From: Dyella_B acidisoli
GTDB lineage: Bacteria > Pseudomonadota > Gammaproteobacteria > Xanthomonadales > Rhodanobacteraceae
Direction: 5' to 3'
Assembly (NCBI RefSeq): GCF_049532895.1
Contig: NZ_CP064031.1
Span: forward strand, 4,588,001 to 4,652,000
DNA length: 64,000 nt
In this document: in pieces, positions 56,920 to 64,000 of the stretch
Position numbering within the stretch: the stretch's first letter is position 1
Layout of the letters: each line of letters begins with the position of its first letter
The notes under the pieces: model-generated
The model's database searches: none
The model's input: only the letters and a program-made list of their open reading frames with translations
What the model was told of the DNA's origin: nothing
Program-made: the position numbers and the translations under genes

Positions 56920-57698
56920 AATTGCGTCTTGCTGCAGTGGTTGTCGTGCTGGCCATCATTGCCGCGTTGGTGATCTTCAAGCCCTTTCCCCACCCCTCCC
57001 TGGAACACGCCACCGTCAAGCTGATGCCCACCGCAGCGGCACCAGCCGGGCACGATGATGTACTGGCAGTGTTCTATTCCGGCGACGGCGGATGGCGCGA
57101 TCTGGACCAGCAGCTCGGCAAGCGCCTGCAGGCGCATGGCGTTCCGGTGCTCGGCATCAGTTGCCTGGACTATTACTGGCACATGCGTTCGGCCGATGAA
57201 TCCGCACGTGATCTCGATGCGCTGCTCAACCAATACACCGCTCAACTGCACAAGCAGAAGGTGTGGCTGATCGGCTTCTCGTTTGGCGCGGATATCCTGC
57301 CCACCATTGTCAGCAAGCTCAGCCCGGAGAATCGCGCGCGCATCACGCAGATAGTGCTGCTGTCGCCAAGCACGGATGTGAGCTTCGAGGTGGAGATGGA
57401 GGACTACATCATGGTGCGCGAGAACTGGCTGAAAACGCACCTGCAGAAGGTCAAGCAATGGTTCAATCCGGTACCGCACTATCCAGCGTTGCCGCCGATC
57501 CAGGCGCTGCAAGGCCATCCGCCGCTGGTCTGCTACTACGGCCGCGACGACAGCGATGACACCGTGTGCAACGACCCGAATTTCCCGAAGTGGGTGAACG
57601 TGCACGTGATGCCGGGCGATCATCATTTCGACTACAACTACGATGGACTCGCGGTACACATGATCGGCGAGTTGCCGAACGACGCGCCGACTCACTAA
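56916..57698 (+). CDS. AcvB/VirJ-family lysyl-phosphatidylglycerol hydrolase
   Basis: A 260-residue alpha/beta hydrolase-like protein with an N-terminal membrane anchor or signal (residues 1-22, then FKPFPHPSLE). VirJ features are VFYSGDGGWRDLDQQLGKRL and the nucleophile GFSFGADILP; a C-terminal His is in GDHHFDYNYD. AcvB of Agrobacterium and AtvA of Rhizobium hydrolyse lysyl-phosphatidylglycerol in the periplasm and are encoded with the synthase. Here the start overlaps the mprF stop by four bases, so synthesis and removal of the modified lipid are coupled at translation. A palindrome follows the stop codon. Confidence 0.9.
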   Translation: MKLRLAAVVVVLAIIAALVIFKPFPHPSLEHATVKLMPTAAAPAGHDDVLAVFYSGDGGWRDLDQQLGKRLQAHGVPVLGISCLDYYWHMRSADESARDLDALLNQYTAQLHKQKVWLIGFSFGADILPTIVSKLSPENRARITQIVLLSPSTDVSFEVEMEDYIMVRENWLKTHLQKVKQWFNPVPHYPALPPIQALQGHPPLVCYYGRDDSDDTVCNDPNFPKWVNVHVMPGDHHFDYNYDGLAVHMIGELPNDAPTH

Positions 57699-57702
57699 CG
57701 TA

Positions 57703-57724
57703 GGTTGGGGTGCAAACCCCAACC
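57703..57724. repeat. GTTGGGG-type palindrome, copy 4 (perfect)
   Basis: A perfect palindrome whose 20-bp core is GTTGGGGTGCAAACCCCAAC (57704-57723), located just after the acvB-type gene. Confidence 0.85.
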
Positions 57725-57893
57725 CACAGCTTGCACGTATCGCCCACGCGCTTTGTGCAAACTCTTCACCTGACTGAATCTCCCGAACGCCACGCACGCA
57801 TCGCGTACGTACCGTTCACAAGCACATTGATCGAATCAACCCTGCCGAACGCAGCATGCGCCGGCACATTCATCGATGCACATGGAGATTGTC

Positions 57894-58067
57894 ATGCTTT
57901 ACTGGGCCGCAGTGTTCTTCATCATCGCCATTGCTGCCGCCATATTCGGGTTCGGCGGCATTGCTGCCGGTGCGGCGAGCATCGCGAAAATACTGTTCCT
58001 GGTGTTCATCGTTCTGTTCGTGTTGTCGCTGATCTTCGGCGGCATACGCAGAGGACCGCGCCTATAA
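57894..58067 (+). CDS. DUF1328 small membrane protein
   Basis: A 57-residue protein with two transmembrane helices (LYWAAVFFIIAIAAAIFGFG, IAKILFLVFIVLFVLSLIFG), typical of DUF1328 (YtjA). The ATG at 57894 is chosen because GGAG lies seven bases upstream; a further ATG at 57882 is less likely. Members are envelope-stress associated in some species but their function is not established. A hairpin follows before the convergent methyltransferase gene. Confidence 0.85.
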   Translation: MLYWAAVFFIIAIAAAIFGFGGIAAGAASIAKILFLVFIVLFVLSLIFGGIRRGPRL

Positions 58068-58092
58068 GGAGCCCGCTTTCCGCAAGCCAGAA

Positions 58093-58122
58093 GTGCCGCG
58101 TCACCAGCAGGTGACGCGGCAC
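58093..58122. terminator. Bidirectional hairpin between convergent genes
   Basis: A perfect 13-bp stem (GTGCCGCGTCACC, loop AGCA, GGTGACGCGGCAC) between the DUF1328 gene and the convergent methyltransferase gene. It has no strong T tract, so termination may be modest on both strands. Confidence 0.7.
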
Positions 58123-58139
58123 GTTCTGGTCGATCACGC

Positions 58140-58973
58140 TTAAACGCTACGAAACAAAACCGTCCGTTTCGCGCTACAAGCGCCGTCTGGCTTCAGCCAT
58201 GGCTCGTTCGCGACCACCGTCGTGCACGGCCCCAACGTGCAAAGACGAATCGCACGGCTTTCTGCCTCTCGCTTCAACGTATCCAACACCGTGCGCAGGA
58301 TGCCGCCGGTGAAAGGCGTATACAGATAAAACACCGTACCGCGCGATACATCGGCTTCACGCACGTCCTGCGCAATGAACTGTGCGTTATGCACCTGCAA
58401 CTCATCGGCGCATTGGCGAGCGCTCGCCACGTGAGCAGGCTGAAGTTCGATACCGACACACTGGGCGGCAGTGCAGATAGCAGTGAGCAGCGTCACGTGG
58501 CCAAGACCGGCGCCCAGGTCCATCACGACATCCTGATGCGTCAAAGATGCCCGCTCGATAAAGTCGAAGATATGCCGAGCGGGCGTTGGCTGATAGAACA
58601 CCATCTCCGGCTCCAGATCGATCGCATCCGGCGGCTCCTTGAAGTCCAACACACCGCTGATCAGCGTGTCGAGTGAACCGTAGCTTTCCTCAGCATGAGT
58701 GCCAGACATGGATGCCGCCCATGTCCGCAGCGTTTCGGCACCTCTTCCTTGGCGGATATCATGGCGAATGGTTTGAAAGAGCCGCTGATTGATGGCCTCC
58801 AGCTCAGCAACCAGGGCTTCGCTCTTTTGTCGAAGCAATGGCGACCATGAGTCATGAAAGAGCCAGCTTTCGAGTTGCTCCAAGGCATCGATGCGACGCT
58901 CCAGTTGATCCGGGTTGCGCAACGATCGATCCTGTAGCAGTTCGTCGAGCCGGGTTGTCCTGGTTGTGGCCAT
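58140..58973 (-). CDS. SAM-dependent methyltransferase-like protein
   Basis: A 277-residue protein. The N-terminal 120 residues are helical (LDELLQDRSLRNPDQLERRI, NQRLFQTIRHDIRQGRGAET) and the C-terminal part contains a Rossmann fold with motif I VVMDLGAGLGHVTLLTAICT and an acidic residue for ribose binding in CVGIELQPAHVASAR. No specific family could be assigned. The ATG at 58973 is used; GTG at 58976 directly precedes it. It is convergent with the DUF1328 gene. Confidence 0.75.
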   Translation of the reverse strand: MATTRTTRLDELLQDRSLRNPDQLERRIDALEQLESWLFHDSWSPLLRQKSEALVAELEAINQRLFQTIRHDIRQGRGAETLRTWAASMSGTHAEESYGSLDTLISGVLDFKEPPDAIDLEPEMVFYQPTPARHIFDFIERASLTHQDVVMDLGAGLGHVTLLTAICTAAQCVGIELQPAHVASARQCADELQVHNAQFIAQDVREADVSRGTVFYLYTPFTGGILRTVLDTLKREAESRAIRLCTLGPCTTVVANEPWLKPDGACSAKRTVLFRSV

Positions 58974-59041
58974 CACGTCTCGTCGGTCTTTTGCATTTGT
59001 CTAAGCATGCACACCGGTGCCGTCGTCATCAAGGAAATCGC

Positions 59042-59506
59042 ATGAGCCCATCGTTCGCCATCCGGTCGATAAGGAAAACAGACTTTGCGTCCTGGTTGCC
59101 ATTATGGGACGGCTACAACGCCTTCTATGGGAGATCAGGCCCCACTGCCTTGCCGGCAGACATCACGCAGATGACATGGCAGCGTTTCCTCGATGTTTAC
59201 GAACCCGTGCATGCTTTGGTGGCAGAGCGCGATGGCGAGCTGCTTGGTTTGGCGCACTATCTGTTCCATCGCAGCACCATCCAACTGGAACCCAGCTGCT
59301 ACCTGCAGGATCTTTTCACGGCTTCCTCTGCTCGCGGCATGGGCGTCGGTCGCGCGCTCATCGAAGCGGTCTACCAAACTGCGGTAGAAACCGGTTGCCG
59401 CCGCGTGTACTGGCAAACGCACGAAACTAACGGGACGGCAATGCAGCTATATGACAAGCTCGCGGAGAAATCAGGCTTTATCGTCTACCGCAAACTACTG
59501 CCCTGA
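59042..59506 (+). CDS. GNAT family N-acetyltransferase
   Basis: A 154-residue acetyltransferase starting at the ATG at 59042. The acetyl-CoA loop is recognisable in LFTASSARGMGVGRALIEAV (R-G-M-G-x-G) and motif B in VYWQTHETNGTAMQLYDKLA. The N-terminus shows IRSIRKTDFASWLPLW, common in this group. The substrate is unknown. It is convergent with, and overlaps by 12 bases, the alpha/beta hydrolase gene. Confidence 0.85.
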   Translation: MSPSFAIRSIRKTDFASWLPLWDGYNAFYGRSGPTALPADITQMTWQRFLDVYEPVHALVAERDGELLGLAHYLFHRSTIQLEPSCYLQDLFTASSARGMGVGRALIEAVYQTAVETGCRRVYWQTHETNGTAMQLYDKLAEKSGFIVYRKLLP

Positions 59507-60385
59507 CATCGTCGGCAGCCGCCGCAGCCATTCGGTCAGCTGCGCCAACACTTGATGTCGCCCGGTCTCCGTTTCGTTGAACAGCTCGTGGAACAGCGTA
59601 TCGAAGAACCGACTGGTGAGCCGCTTCGTCGCCCATGCACCGTTCGCGAAGTCGTGGCTCCCAGAAGGATCCACCAGGCGATCACTGCCTGCCACCAGCA
59701 ATAGGGTCGACACGGGCAGTCGCCACGCATCCGCAATACTCGATGCGCCGGCGCGAAAAATGAATTCAGCCAGACGCGGCGTTATCCAACCTGTACGAAG
59801 CGGATCGCTGCGGTATTCCTCGACCACTTTTGCGTCGTGTGACAGCGCTTCCGCCGGCAGTCCGTTGCGCAGCGGCAAATTGGGCAGCACGCGCGCCAGC
59901 ACCGCGGCGAGGCGACGCAGCCAGAGTGCTTCGTACGAGCGCAAGGCGGGCGACGAAAGGACCAGCCCCGGCGGCTCCACGAGTCCATCCAGCACCGCGC
60001 GCACTGCAATCAGCCCACCCATGCTGTGACCGAGCAGCAGCGGGCGCTTGCCGAAGCTGGCTGCGTAGTTTTCGTAGACGGCGGCAAGGTCCTTCAACAA
60101 ATCGTCACTGTGCCGCAAGGCGCCGCGCTGACCAGGAGTGCGGCCGTGCCCACGCTGGTCGTAGCTGCGTACGGCGTACCCATGAGTGACAAACCATTTC
60201 GCCAGCGATTCGTAGCGCCCGCTGTGTTCACCGAGGCCATGCACGATCAACACCGCGTCATGTGCGGCGCGACCGGACCAGTCGCGCAAGAACAGCTGCT
60301 GGCCATCCGCCATGGTCAACCATGTCGTGCCAGCACCCATCATGCCGTTGCCCACCATCGACTCAGGCCTTGCCTGTCGTTCCAT
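59495..60385 (-). CDS. Alpha/beta hydrolase, monoacylglycerol lipase-like
   Basis: A 296-residue hydrolase of the Hydrolase_4 group. The oxyanion and core blocks are VLIVHGLGEHSGRYESLAKW and YDQRGHGRTPGQRG, the nucleophile is in LLLGHSMGGLIAVRA, the acid in GSDRLVDPSG and the catalytic His in FHELFNE. Such enzymes cleave monoacylglycerols or lysophospholipids. GGGGAA lies six bases before the ATG. The end overlaps the convergent GNAT gene by 12 bases. Confidence 0.9.
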   Translation of the reverse strand: MERQARPESMVGNGMMGAGTTWLTMADGQQLFLRDWSGRAAHDAVLIVHGLGEHSGRYESLAKWFVTHGYAVRSYDQRGHGRTPGQRGALRHSDDLLKDLAAVYENYAASFGKRPLLLGHSMGGLIAVRAVLDGLVEPPGLVLSSPALRSYEALWLRRLAAVLARVLPNLPLRNGLPAEALSHDAKVVEEYRSDPLRTGWITPRLAEFIFRAGASSIADAWRLPVSTLLLVAGSDRLVDPSGSHDFANGAWATKRLTSRFFDTLFHELFNETETGRHQVLAQLTEWLRRLPTMSGQ

Positions 60386-60446
60386 AGCAGTTCCCCTGTT
60401 GGCCTGCGTACATTACAGAACATTTTGTGCGCATGCGTACGGGAGA

Positions 60447-61196
60447 TCATGGCGCCCAACGCGCCGTCCGTGGGTCGGCAGCCCACGCGCGCCACCTTGC
60501 GACGTTCAAACCGACAATGGTGAGCCATAGGGCCAGCGAACCTTCACCGGGCAGGCATGGATACAGGAGATAGGGCATCAGCCGCGCTTGCAGCGAAGGT
60601 GCGATGAAGCTGATGAATCCATCCGCGAAATAGCAGAATCCGGAAACAGCCAACAGCACGCCAATAAGGCGTGGCACGAAGCCTGAGCGAAAAATCAGAT
60701 AGCCGGCCAGCATCTCGTCGACACCGTAAAACACGAACGAGATCAACAATCCCGTGTCCTGCAACTGCACCGAAAGATAGGAAAGCGCCTGCAATTGCTG
60801 TGGATTGAACGCCGCCATCGCCGCACCTTCGGCCGCAAGTTTCAGCGGCACGTAGGCGTTGAGCATGTCGAGCGCTTCGATGGCCGTGCCGACGAGTCCG
60901 CAAGCCATCGCCATCGCCGCGATGACCCCATTCACCCGCCTGAAAAGGATGAAGCTGATGATTTCATCAGGCACATTGCACAACAGCAAGACGATGTGGG
61001 CCGCAAAACCCGCGCGAAACAGGGTTTCCCGAGTGGCAATGTTGTGAATCGTCGCCGCGGCATCGCCCGGCACGATCAGCGTCTCTCGAACGTAGCCAAT
61101 ATCAAATGCGCCGGTCACGATCCCGATCAGGGAGACGACGCCGACGATTCGAGCCAGAACGAGCGGGGAAAACCGCTCCGGATGGGAATTCGACAT
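60447..61196 (-). CDS. DUF4386 family membrane protein
   Basis: A 249-residue integral membrane protein with about six transmembrane helices. The start (SNSHPERFSPLVLARIVGVV) and the segment VLLLCNVPDEIISFILFRRV are typical of DUF4386. Function is not known. The gene is on the same strand as its neighbour at 59495, 61 bases upstream of it, but no operon evidence is clear. Confidence 0.85.
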   Translation of the reverse strand: MSNSHPERFSPLVLARIVGVVSLIGIVTGAFDIGYVRETLIVPGDAAATIHNIATRETLFRAGFAAHIVLLLCNVPDEIISFILFRRVNGVIAAMAMACGLVGTAIEALDMLNAYVPLKLAAEGAAMAAFNPQQLQALSYLSVQLQDTGLLISFVFYGVDEMLAGYLIFRSGFVPRLIGVLLAVSGFCYFADGFISFIAPSLQARLMPYLLYPCLPGEGSLALWLTIVGLNVARWRAWAADPRTARWAP

Positions 61197-61277
61197 GACG
61201 CCCCCTGACGGATAGCCTGCCTGGCGCCCACCATGCGCCCGACCATAGGGGTTTTCCGCGTGCCGGAAGTCCTCCTG

Positions 61278-61667
61278 CTAGCGCTGCTCCCGATGAAATG
61301 TGCCGTCGGGCATGCTCAGCACAAGATCCGAGCCCAATTCGTACCGTTTCACACCGGCGACTGGTGGCCCGGACTGTTCGCGCACGCTCACACAGTGATC
61401 CTTCGTGGCAACCCACAAGTCCACGTTAATGCGGTAGATGAGTTCCGCCTTCGTGTGCGCCGCTCGATACGCACCGATGCGCTTCTCGATAGTAAGGACG
61501 CGATCGACCACGGCAAGTTTGTCGCGTTCTGCGTAATGCTGGTGCAGCAGCGTCTGCACCCGGGTAGCGAGAGCGTCCGGCGACGTATCGGTGATATCGG
61601 CGCCGGACGCAAGCCGGATGGCGCCTAGCATGCCCACAACCATGGCAAGGCGCTTGCCAGCGATCAT
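61278..61667 (-). CDS. Small exported hypothetical protein
   Basis: A 129-residue protein with a signal peptide (about residues 1-22, MIAGKRLAMVVGMLGAIRLA then SGA). No family was recognised; the mature part is helical with several basic residues and one Cys (KDHCVSVRE). Its ATG at 61667 lies one base after the stop of the 47-residue Cys-rich protein gene (TGACATG), so the two are tightly coupled and may share a metal- or redox-related role. Confidence 0.72.
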   Translation of the reverse strand: MIAGKRLAMVVGMLGAIRLASGADITDTSPDALATRVQTLLHQHYAERDKLAVVDRVLTIEKRIGAYRAAHTKAELIYRINVDLWVATKDHCVSVREQSGPPVAGVKRYELGSDLVLSMPDGTFHREQR

Positions 61668-61668
61668 G

Positions 61669-61812
61669 TCACGCGCGCGCCTTTGCGTCGGCCTCGCGCA
61701 ATTTTTCTGCGCATTCCTCGCAGCACACTTCCACCACGCGTCCGCCAATAGTGACCTGGATGGCGGTGTCGTCCAACGCGTAATCGCACGCGGCGCAGGT
61801 TTTCTCGCTCAT
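61669..61812 (-). CDS. Cys-rich 47-residue putative metal-binding protein
   Basis: The translated sequence is M-S-E-K then TCAACDYALDDTAIQV, TIGGRVVEVCCEECAEKLRE, ADAKARA. The pattern CAAC at residues 6-9 and CCEEC at 30-34 forms a four- or five-Cys zinc- or copper-binding site like those of small TRASH-type or YHS-type proteins. AGGAG lies seven bases upstream of the ATG, and the stop codon is one base from the next start. It is too short for most gene callers but the ribosome site, coupling and motif support it. The function is inferred from the Cys spacing only. Confidence 0.78.
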   Translation of the reverse strand: MSEKTCAACDYALDDTAIQVTIGGRVVEVCCEECAEKLREADAKARA

Positions 61813-61896
61813 GTGATGTCTCCTGTTGTAACCCGTCAATGGGCAGGTTTAGGAAACCATCAGAAGCAACTGCGCGCTGTCGAATTCTTTAGGTGT

Positions 61897-62724
61897 TTAC
61901 GCCTGAGAAGAACGGCGAAATTCCGTCGGTGACCTGCCATAGGCCTGCTTAAACGCATTGGCGAAATGGCTGTGGCTGGAAAAACCAAGTTCAGCGGCCA
62001 AGGCAGAAAGATCTTCGTATCGCGTGATGAGATCGAGCGCCCTCGCCAGACGCAACTGCAACTGATAGCGGTACAAAGGCATGCCTTCGACCTGCCGGAA
62101 CACTTGAGTCAGATAAACAGGCGAGCTGCCGATGTCCTGGCCGATTTCGGCAAGCGTCCATCGTCGCGAGAGATCGCTCGCCAGCAACACCTTCACGCGA
62201 TCGGCCAGTCGCTGGCGCGCATGCGTAGAAGCAGGCCGCCGGGACGTGCGCGGCCCCAGGCTGCGGCATACCAGGGTGAGCACCAGCGCTTCCGCTTCCA
62301 GCGGCTCGATGGTGCCGTTGTTGAGGGAATGGCGAAGCAGCGCGACCAGCGCCTGCGCACGCGCATCGATGCGTTGCGACGGCGCGCGGAAGGCCGTGTC
62401 GCCATGGGCATGCAGCAATGCCTTCGGCGCCAGCTCAGCAAGCAGTGACTGATTCAGCGCCAGGGACAAACAGGCATCACCGCCATCCAGAGGATGGCTG
62501 ATCTGATATCCGTCCTGCGCATTGAAGAACATCACGTGGTTGGCATCCGCTACGGCCTGGTCCGTGCCCAGGTGACGCAGATACAAGCCCCGATACGGAA
62601 AAACCAGCTGGGTGGTCGACGCACACTCCTCCGCACTGCGATGACGGCAGGTGCCGCTGCAGTGGACGTTGCGCAGCGTCAACGACTCCGTTGACAGCAG
62701 CAGCTTGGAAGTAAGGGTCGACAT
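61897..62724 (-). CDS. AraC-family transcriptional regulator
   Basis: A 275-residue regulator. The C-terminal 100 residues form the double helix-turn-helix of AraC proteins (WTLAEIGQDIGSSPVYLTQV, DLSALAAELGFSSHSHFANA, FKQAYGRSPTEFRR), and the N-terminal part is a cupin-like sensor with a His/Cys-rich stretch (NVHCSGTCRHRSAEECAST). The ATG at 62724 is chosen over a TTG at 62736; no strong ribosome site is seen for either. It is divergent from the PEP-mutase/isocitrate-lyase-like gene, with 175 bases between, and may regulate it. Confidence 0.88.
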   Translation of the reverse strand: MSTLTSKLLLSTESLTLRNVHCSGTCRHRSAEECASTTQLVFPYRGLYLRHLGTDQAVADANHVMFFNAQDGYQISHPLDGGDACLSLALNQSLLAELAPKALLHAHGDTAFRAPSQRIDARAQALVALLRHSLNNGTIEPLEAEALVLTLVCRSLGPRTSRRPASTHARQRLADRVKVLLASDLSRRWTLAEIGQDIGSSPVYLTQVFRQVEGMPLYRYQLQLRLARALDLITRYEDLSALAAELGFSSHSHFANAFKQAYGRSPTEFRRSSQA

Positions 62725-62899
62725 GATGTGCGCCAACTAGCGCCTGTGGCAAAGTGATTGGCTAGCCTGAGCTTACCAAGCGCCGGCATGGCCCACCTGT
62801 GCCAGCGAAGCAATAACTAAAGATTCTGATAGCGCGGCAGGCATACTCAATGGTCTGCTTCACTCATTCAGCGAACGCATGTAGATAGAGGCCAAAACC

Positions 62900-63823
62900 A
62901 TGAACCACGAACAGCGAACACGCGCCGAGCACTTCCACCAGCTGCACGCCGGCCCGACGCCGCTCATGCTGCCCAACGCCTGGGATGCGGCCAGCGCGCG
63001 AATCATCGAAAACGCTGGCGCCAAAGCCATCGCCACTACCAGCGCCGGCATGGCGTGGTCGCTGGGCTATCCCGATGGCGAGCAGATGCCGGTGCAGGAA
63101 TTGCTGGCGGCTTGCCGGCGGATCTGCAACGTCGTGACGGCGCCGGTCAGTGTCGATATCGAGCGCGGCTATGGACGCGATGCCCAAGACACCGGTGAAC
63201 TGGTAGGCGCACTGATCCAGCTCGGCGTAATCGGCATCAATATCGAAGACGGCGTAATTCCTGGCACACAGACGCTGTCGCATCCAAGCGCGCTATGCGA
63301 GCGCATTGCCAGCGCGCGAGCAGTGGCACGCCATCATGATGTGCCGCTTTTTATCAATGCGCGCATCGACACCTATTTCAGCAAAGATCTGCAGCCGGAA
63401 GTGCGCTTGGAGGAAACACGAAAGCGCGCACTTGCCTATGTCGATGCCGGGGCGGACGGCATCTTCGTACCGGGACTGGCCAATCCGGACGAAATCGCGG
63501 CGCTTGCCCGGCTGTTGCCTGTGCCGCTCAACATCTACGCCGGATACCCGGGCGCACCTTCTTCGAATGAGCTTTATCAGTTAGGTGTGCGGCGGATCAG
63601 CCTGGGTTGTGGAACGATACAAGCCACGCTCGCACATCTGGCCAGCATTGCTGCGGAGGCTTTGAATGAAGGCCGCTACGACACGATGGGCAAGGCGATG
63701 TTGACGGTGGCGGAAGCCAACGGCTTGTTCAAGGCATCCGCAAACAATGCTGGTCGCGCAGACAACGTGCCGCATAGTGGCGCAGGTGATAACCCCGTGA
63801 TCACCACTGCAGCATCAAGCTAA
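62900..63823 (+). CDS. Isocitrate lyase/PEP-mutase family enzyme
   Basis: A 307-residue TIM-barrel enzyme. Characteristic blocks are PLMLPNAWDAASARIIENAG, SAGMAWSLGYPDGEQ, SVDIERGYGRDAQDTGELV and IGINIEDG, followed by NARIDTYF. The isocitrate lyase signature KKCGH is absent, so it is not a true isocitrate lyase; members of this branch act as oxaloacetate, carboxyphosphonoenolpyruvate or methylisocitrate-type lyases. AGAGG lies seven bases before the ATG. It is divergent from the AraC gene. The C-terminal 25 residues are an extra low-complexity tail. Confidence 0.9.
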   Translation: MNHEQRTRAEHFHQLHAGPTPLMLPNAWDAASARIIENAGAKAIATTSAGMAWSLGYPDGEQMPVQELLAACRRICNVVTAPVSVDIERGYGRDAQDTGELVGALIQLGVIGINIEDGVIPGTQTLSHPSALCERIASARAVARHHDVPLFINARIDTYFSKDLQPEVRLEETRKRALAYVDAGADGIFVPGLANPDEIAALARLLPVPLNIYAGYPGAPSSNELYQLGVRRISLGCGTIQATLAHLASIAAEALNEGRYDTMGKAMLTVAEANGLFKASANNAGRADNVPHSGAGDNPVITTAASS

Positions 63824-63854
63824 TAACGCGCAGCAGCGCTTACCGCACCAACAA

Positions 63855-63884
63855 CCCTCTCTCCTTTCCGAGGAGGAGAGAGGG
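63855..63884. repeat. Hairpin after the PEP-mutase-like gene
   Basis: An 11-bp perfect stem (CCCTCTCTCCT with AGGAGAGAGGG) 32 bases after the stop codon. No T tract follows, so it is a probable 3' stabiliser or weak terminator between two convergent genes. Confidence 0.65.
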
Positions 63885-63929
63885 CATCAGAATGATCACC
63901 GTAAGCGGACGCGACAAGCGATGATCAGA

Positions 63930-64000
63930 TCAGTTCTGGTAAGCACCACGATCAATCAAACCACTGCTGGTGGTACGCGGCGACCCGGCGTAGTCATATG
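63930..64000 (-). CDS. C-terminal fragment of a probable beta-helix protein
   Basis: Only the last 23 or so residues lie in the window; the gene runs off the right edge. The tail reads YDYAGSPRTTSSGLIDRGAY then QN and stop. The DYAGxPR...IDxGAY ending is the typical C-terminus of right-handed beta-helix proteins with a choice-of-anchor Q type domain, which are often surface or secreted. The assignment is from this short tail only. Confidence 0.5.
   Translation of the reverse strand, partial: YDYAGSPRTTSSGLIDRGAYQN

Overview
The window is GC-rich chromosomal DNA from a gammaproteobacterium. Its gene content and order point to the Xanthomonadales, most likely Rhodanobacteraceae (Dyella, Rhodanobacter or Luteibacter type). 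The pointers are the large TonB-dependent receptors, the cytochrome c / hydrolase / ZapE block, the monomeric isocitrate dehydrogenase, MprF with an AcvB/VirJ partner, and dense intergenic palindromes. The assignment rests on protein character and was not tested by a database search. No rRNA, tRNA, CRISPR array, transposase or integrase gene was found.

1-21 kb: a DUF2167 membrane protein, a TraB/GumN-like protein, monomeric NADP isocitrate dehydrogenase, a small unknown protein, two tandem paralogous TonB-dependent receptors and, on the minus strand, an RND efflux operon of MdtABC type (membrane fusion protein plus two different pumps). A 292-bp nested palindrome lies between this operon and a membrane-anchored cytochrome c.

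21-33 kb: cytochrome c, an alpha/beta hydrolase, ZapE, an ArsR-type regulator beside a cupin-DUF2867 fusion, then class Ia ribonucleotide reductase. nrdA is preceded by two DnaA boxes, a good sigma-70 promoter and a cobalamin riboswitch. nrdA and nrdB are separated by an oppositely oriented GIY-YIG nuclease gene bracketed by REP-type palindromes. A GNAT acetyltransferase, a methyltransferase and a DUF2076 protein follow.

33-45 kb: a BlaI/M56 (BlaR1-like) regulatory pair with paired operators, two FtsX/MacB-type permeases without an ATPase gene, two exported peptidase-like proteins, a glutathione transferase, a papain-like cysteine protease beside an unknown protein, and a Crp/Fnr regulator.

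45-52.6 kb, the most distinctive part: two copies of a roughly 585-590 bp palindromic element lie in opposite orientation and bracket about 6 kb. Inside is a compact minus-strand operon that looks like an R-body (Reb) locus: an ECF-type sigma factor, three RebB-family proteins, a Reb-like protein carrying a (Pro-Thr)n tract encoded by about 35 hexanucleotide repeats, a coiled-coil protein of unknown function and a strong intrinsic terminator. LysR, aldo/keto reductase and RidA genes share the interval.

52.6-64 kb: queF, a lipoprotein, mprF-acvB (lysyl-phosphatidylglycerol synthesis and hydrolysis), DUF1328, two small enzymes, an alpha/beta hydrolase, DUF4386, a Cys-rich 47-residue protein coupled to a secreted protein, an AraC regulator divergent from a PEP-mutase/isocitrate-lyase-like enzyme, and the tail of a probable beta-helix protein at the right edge.
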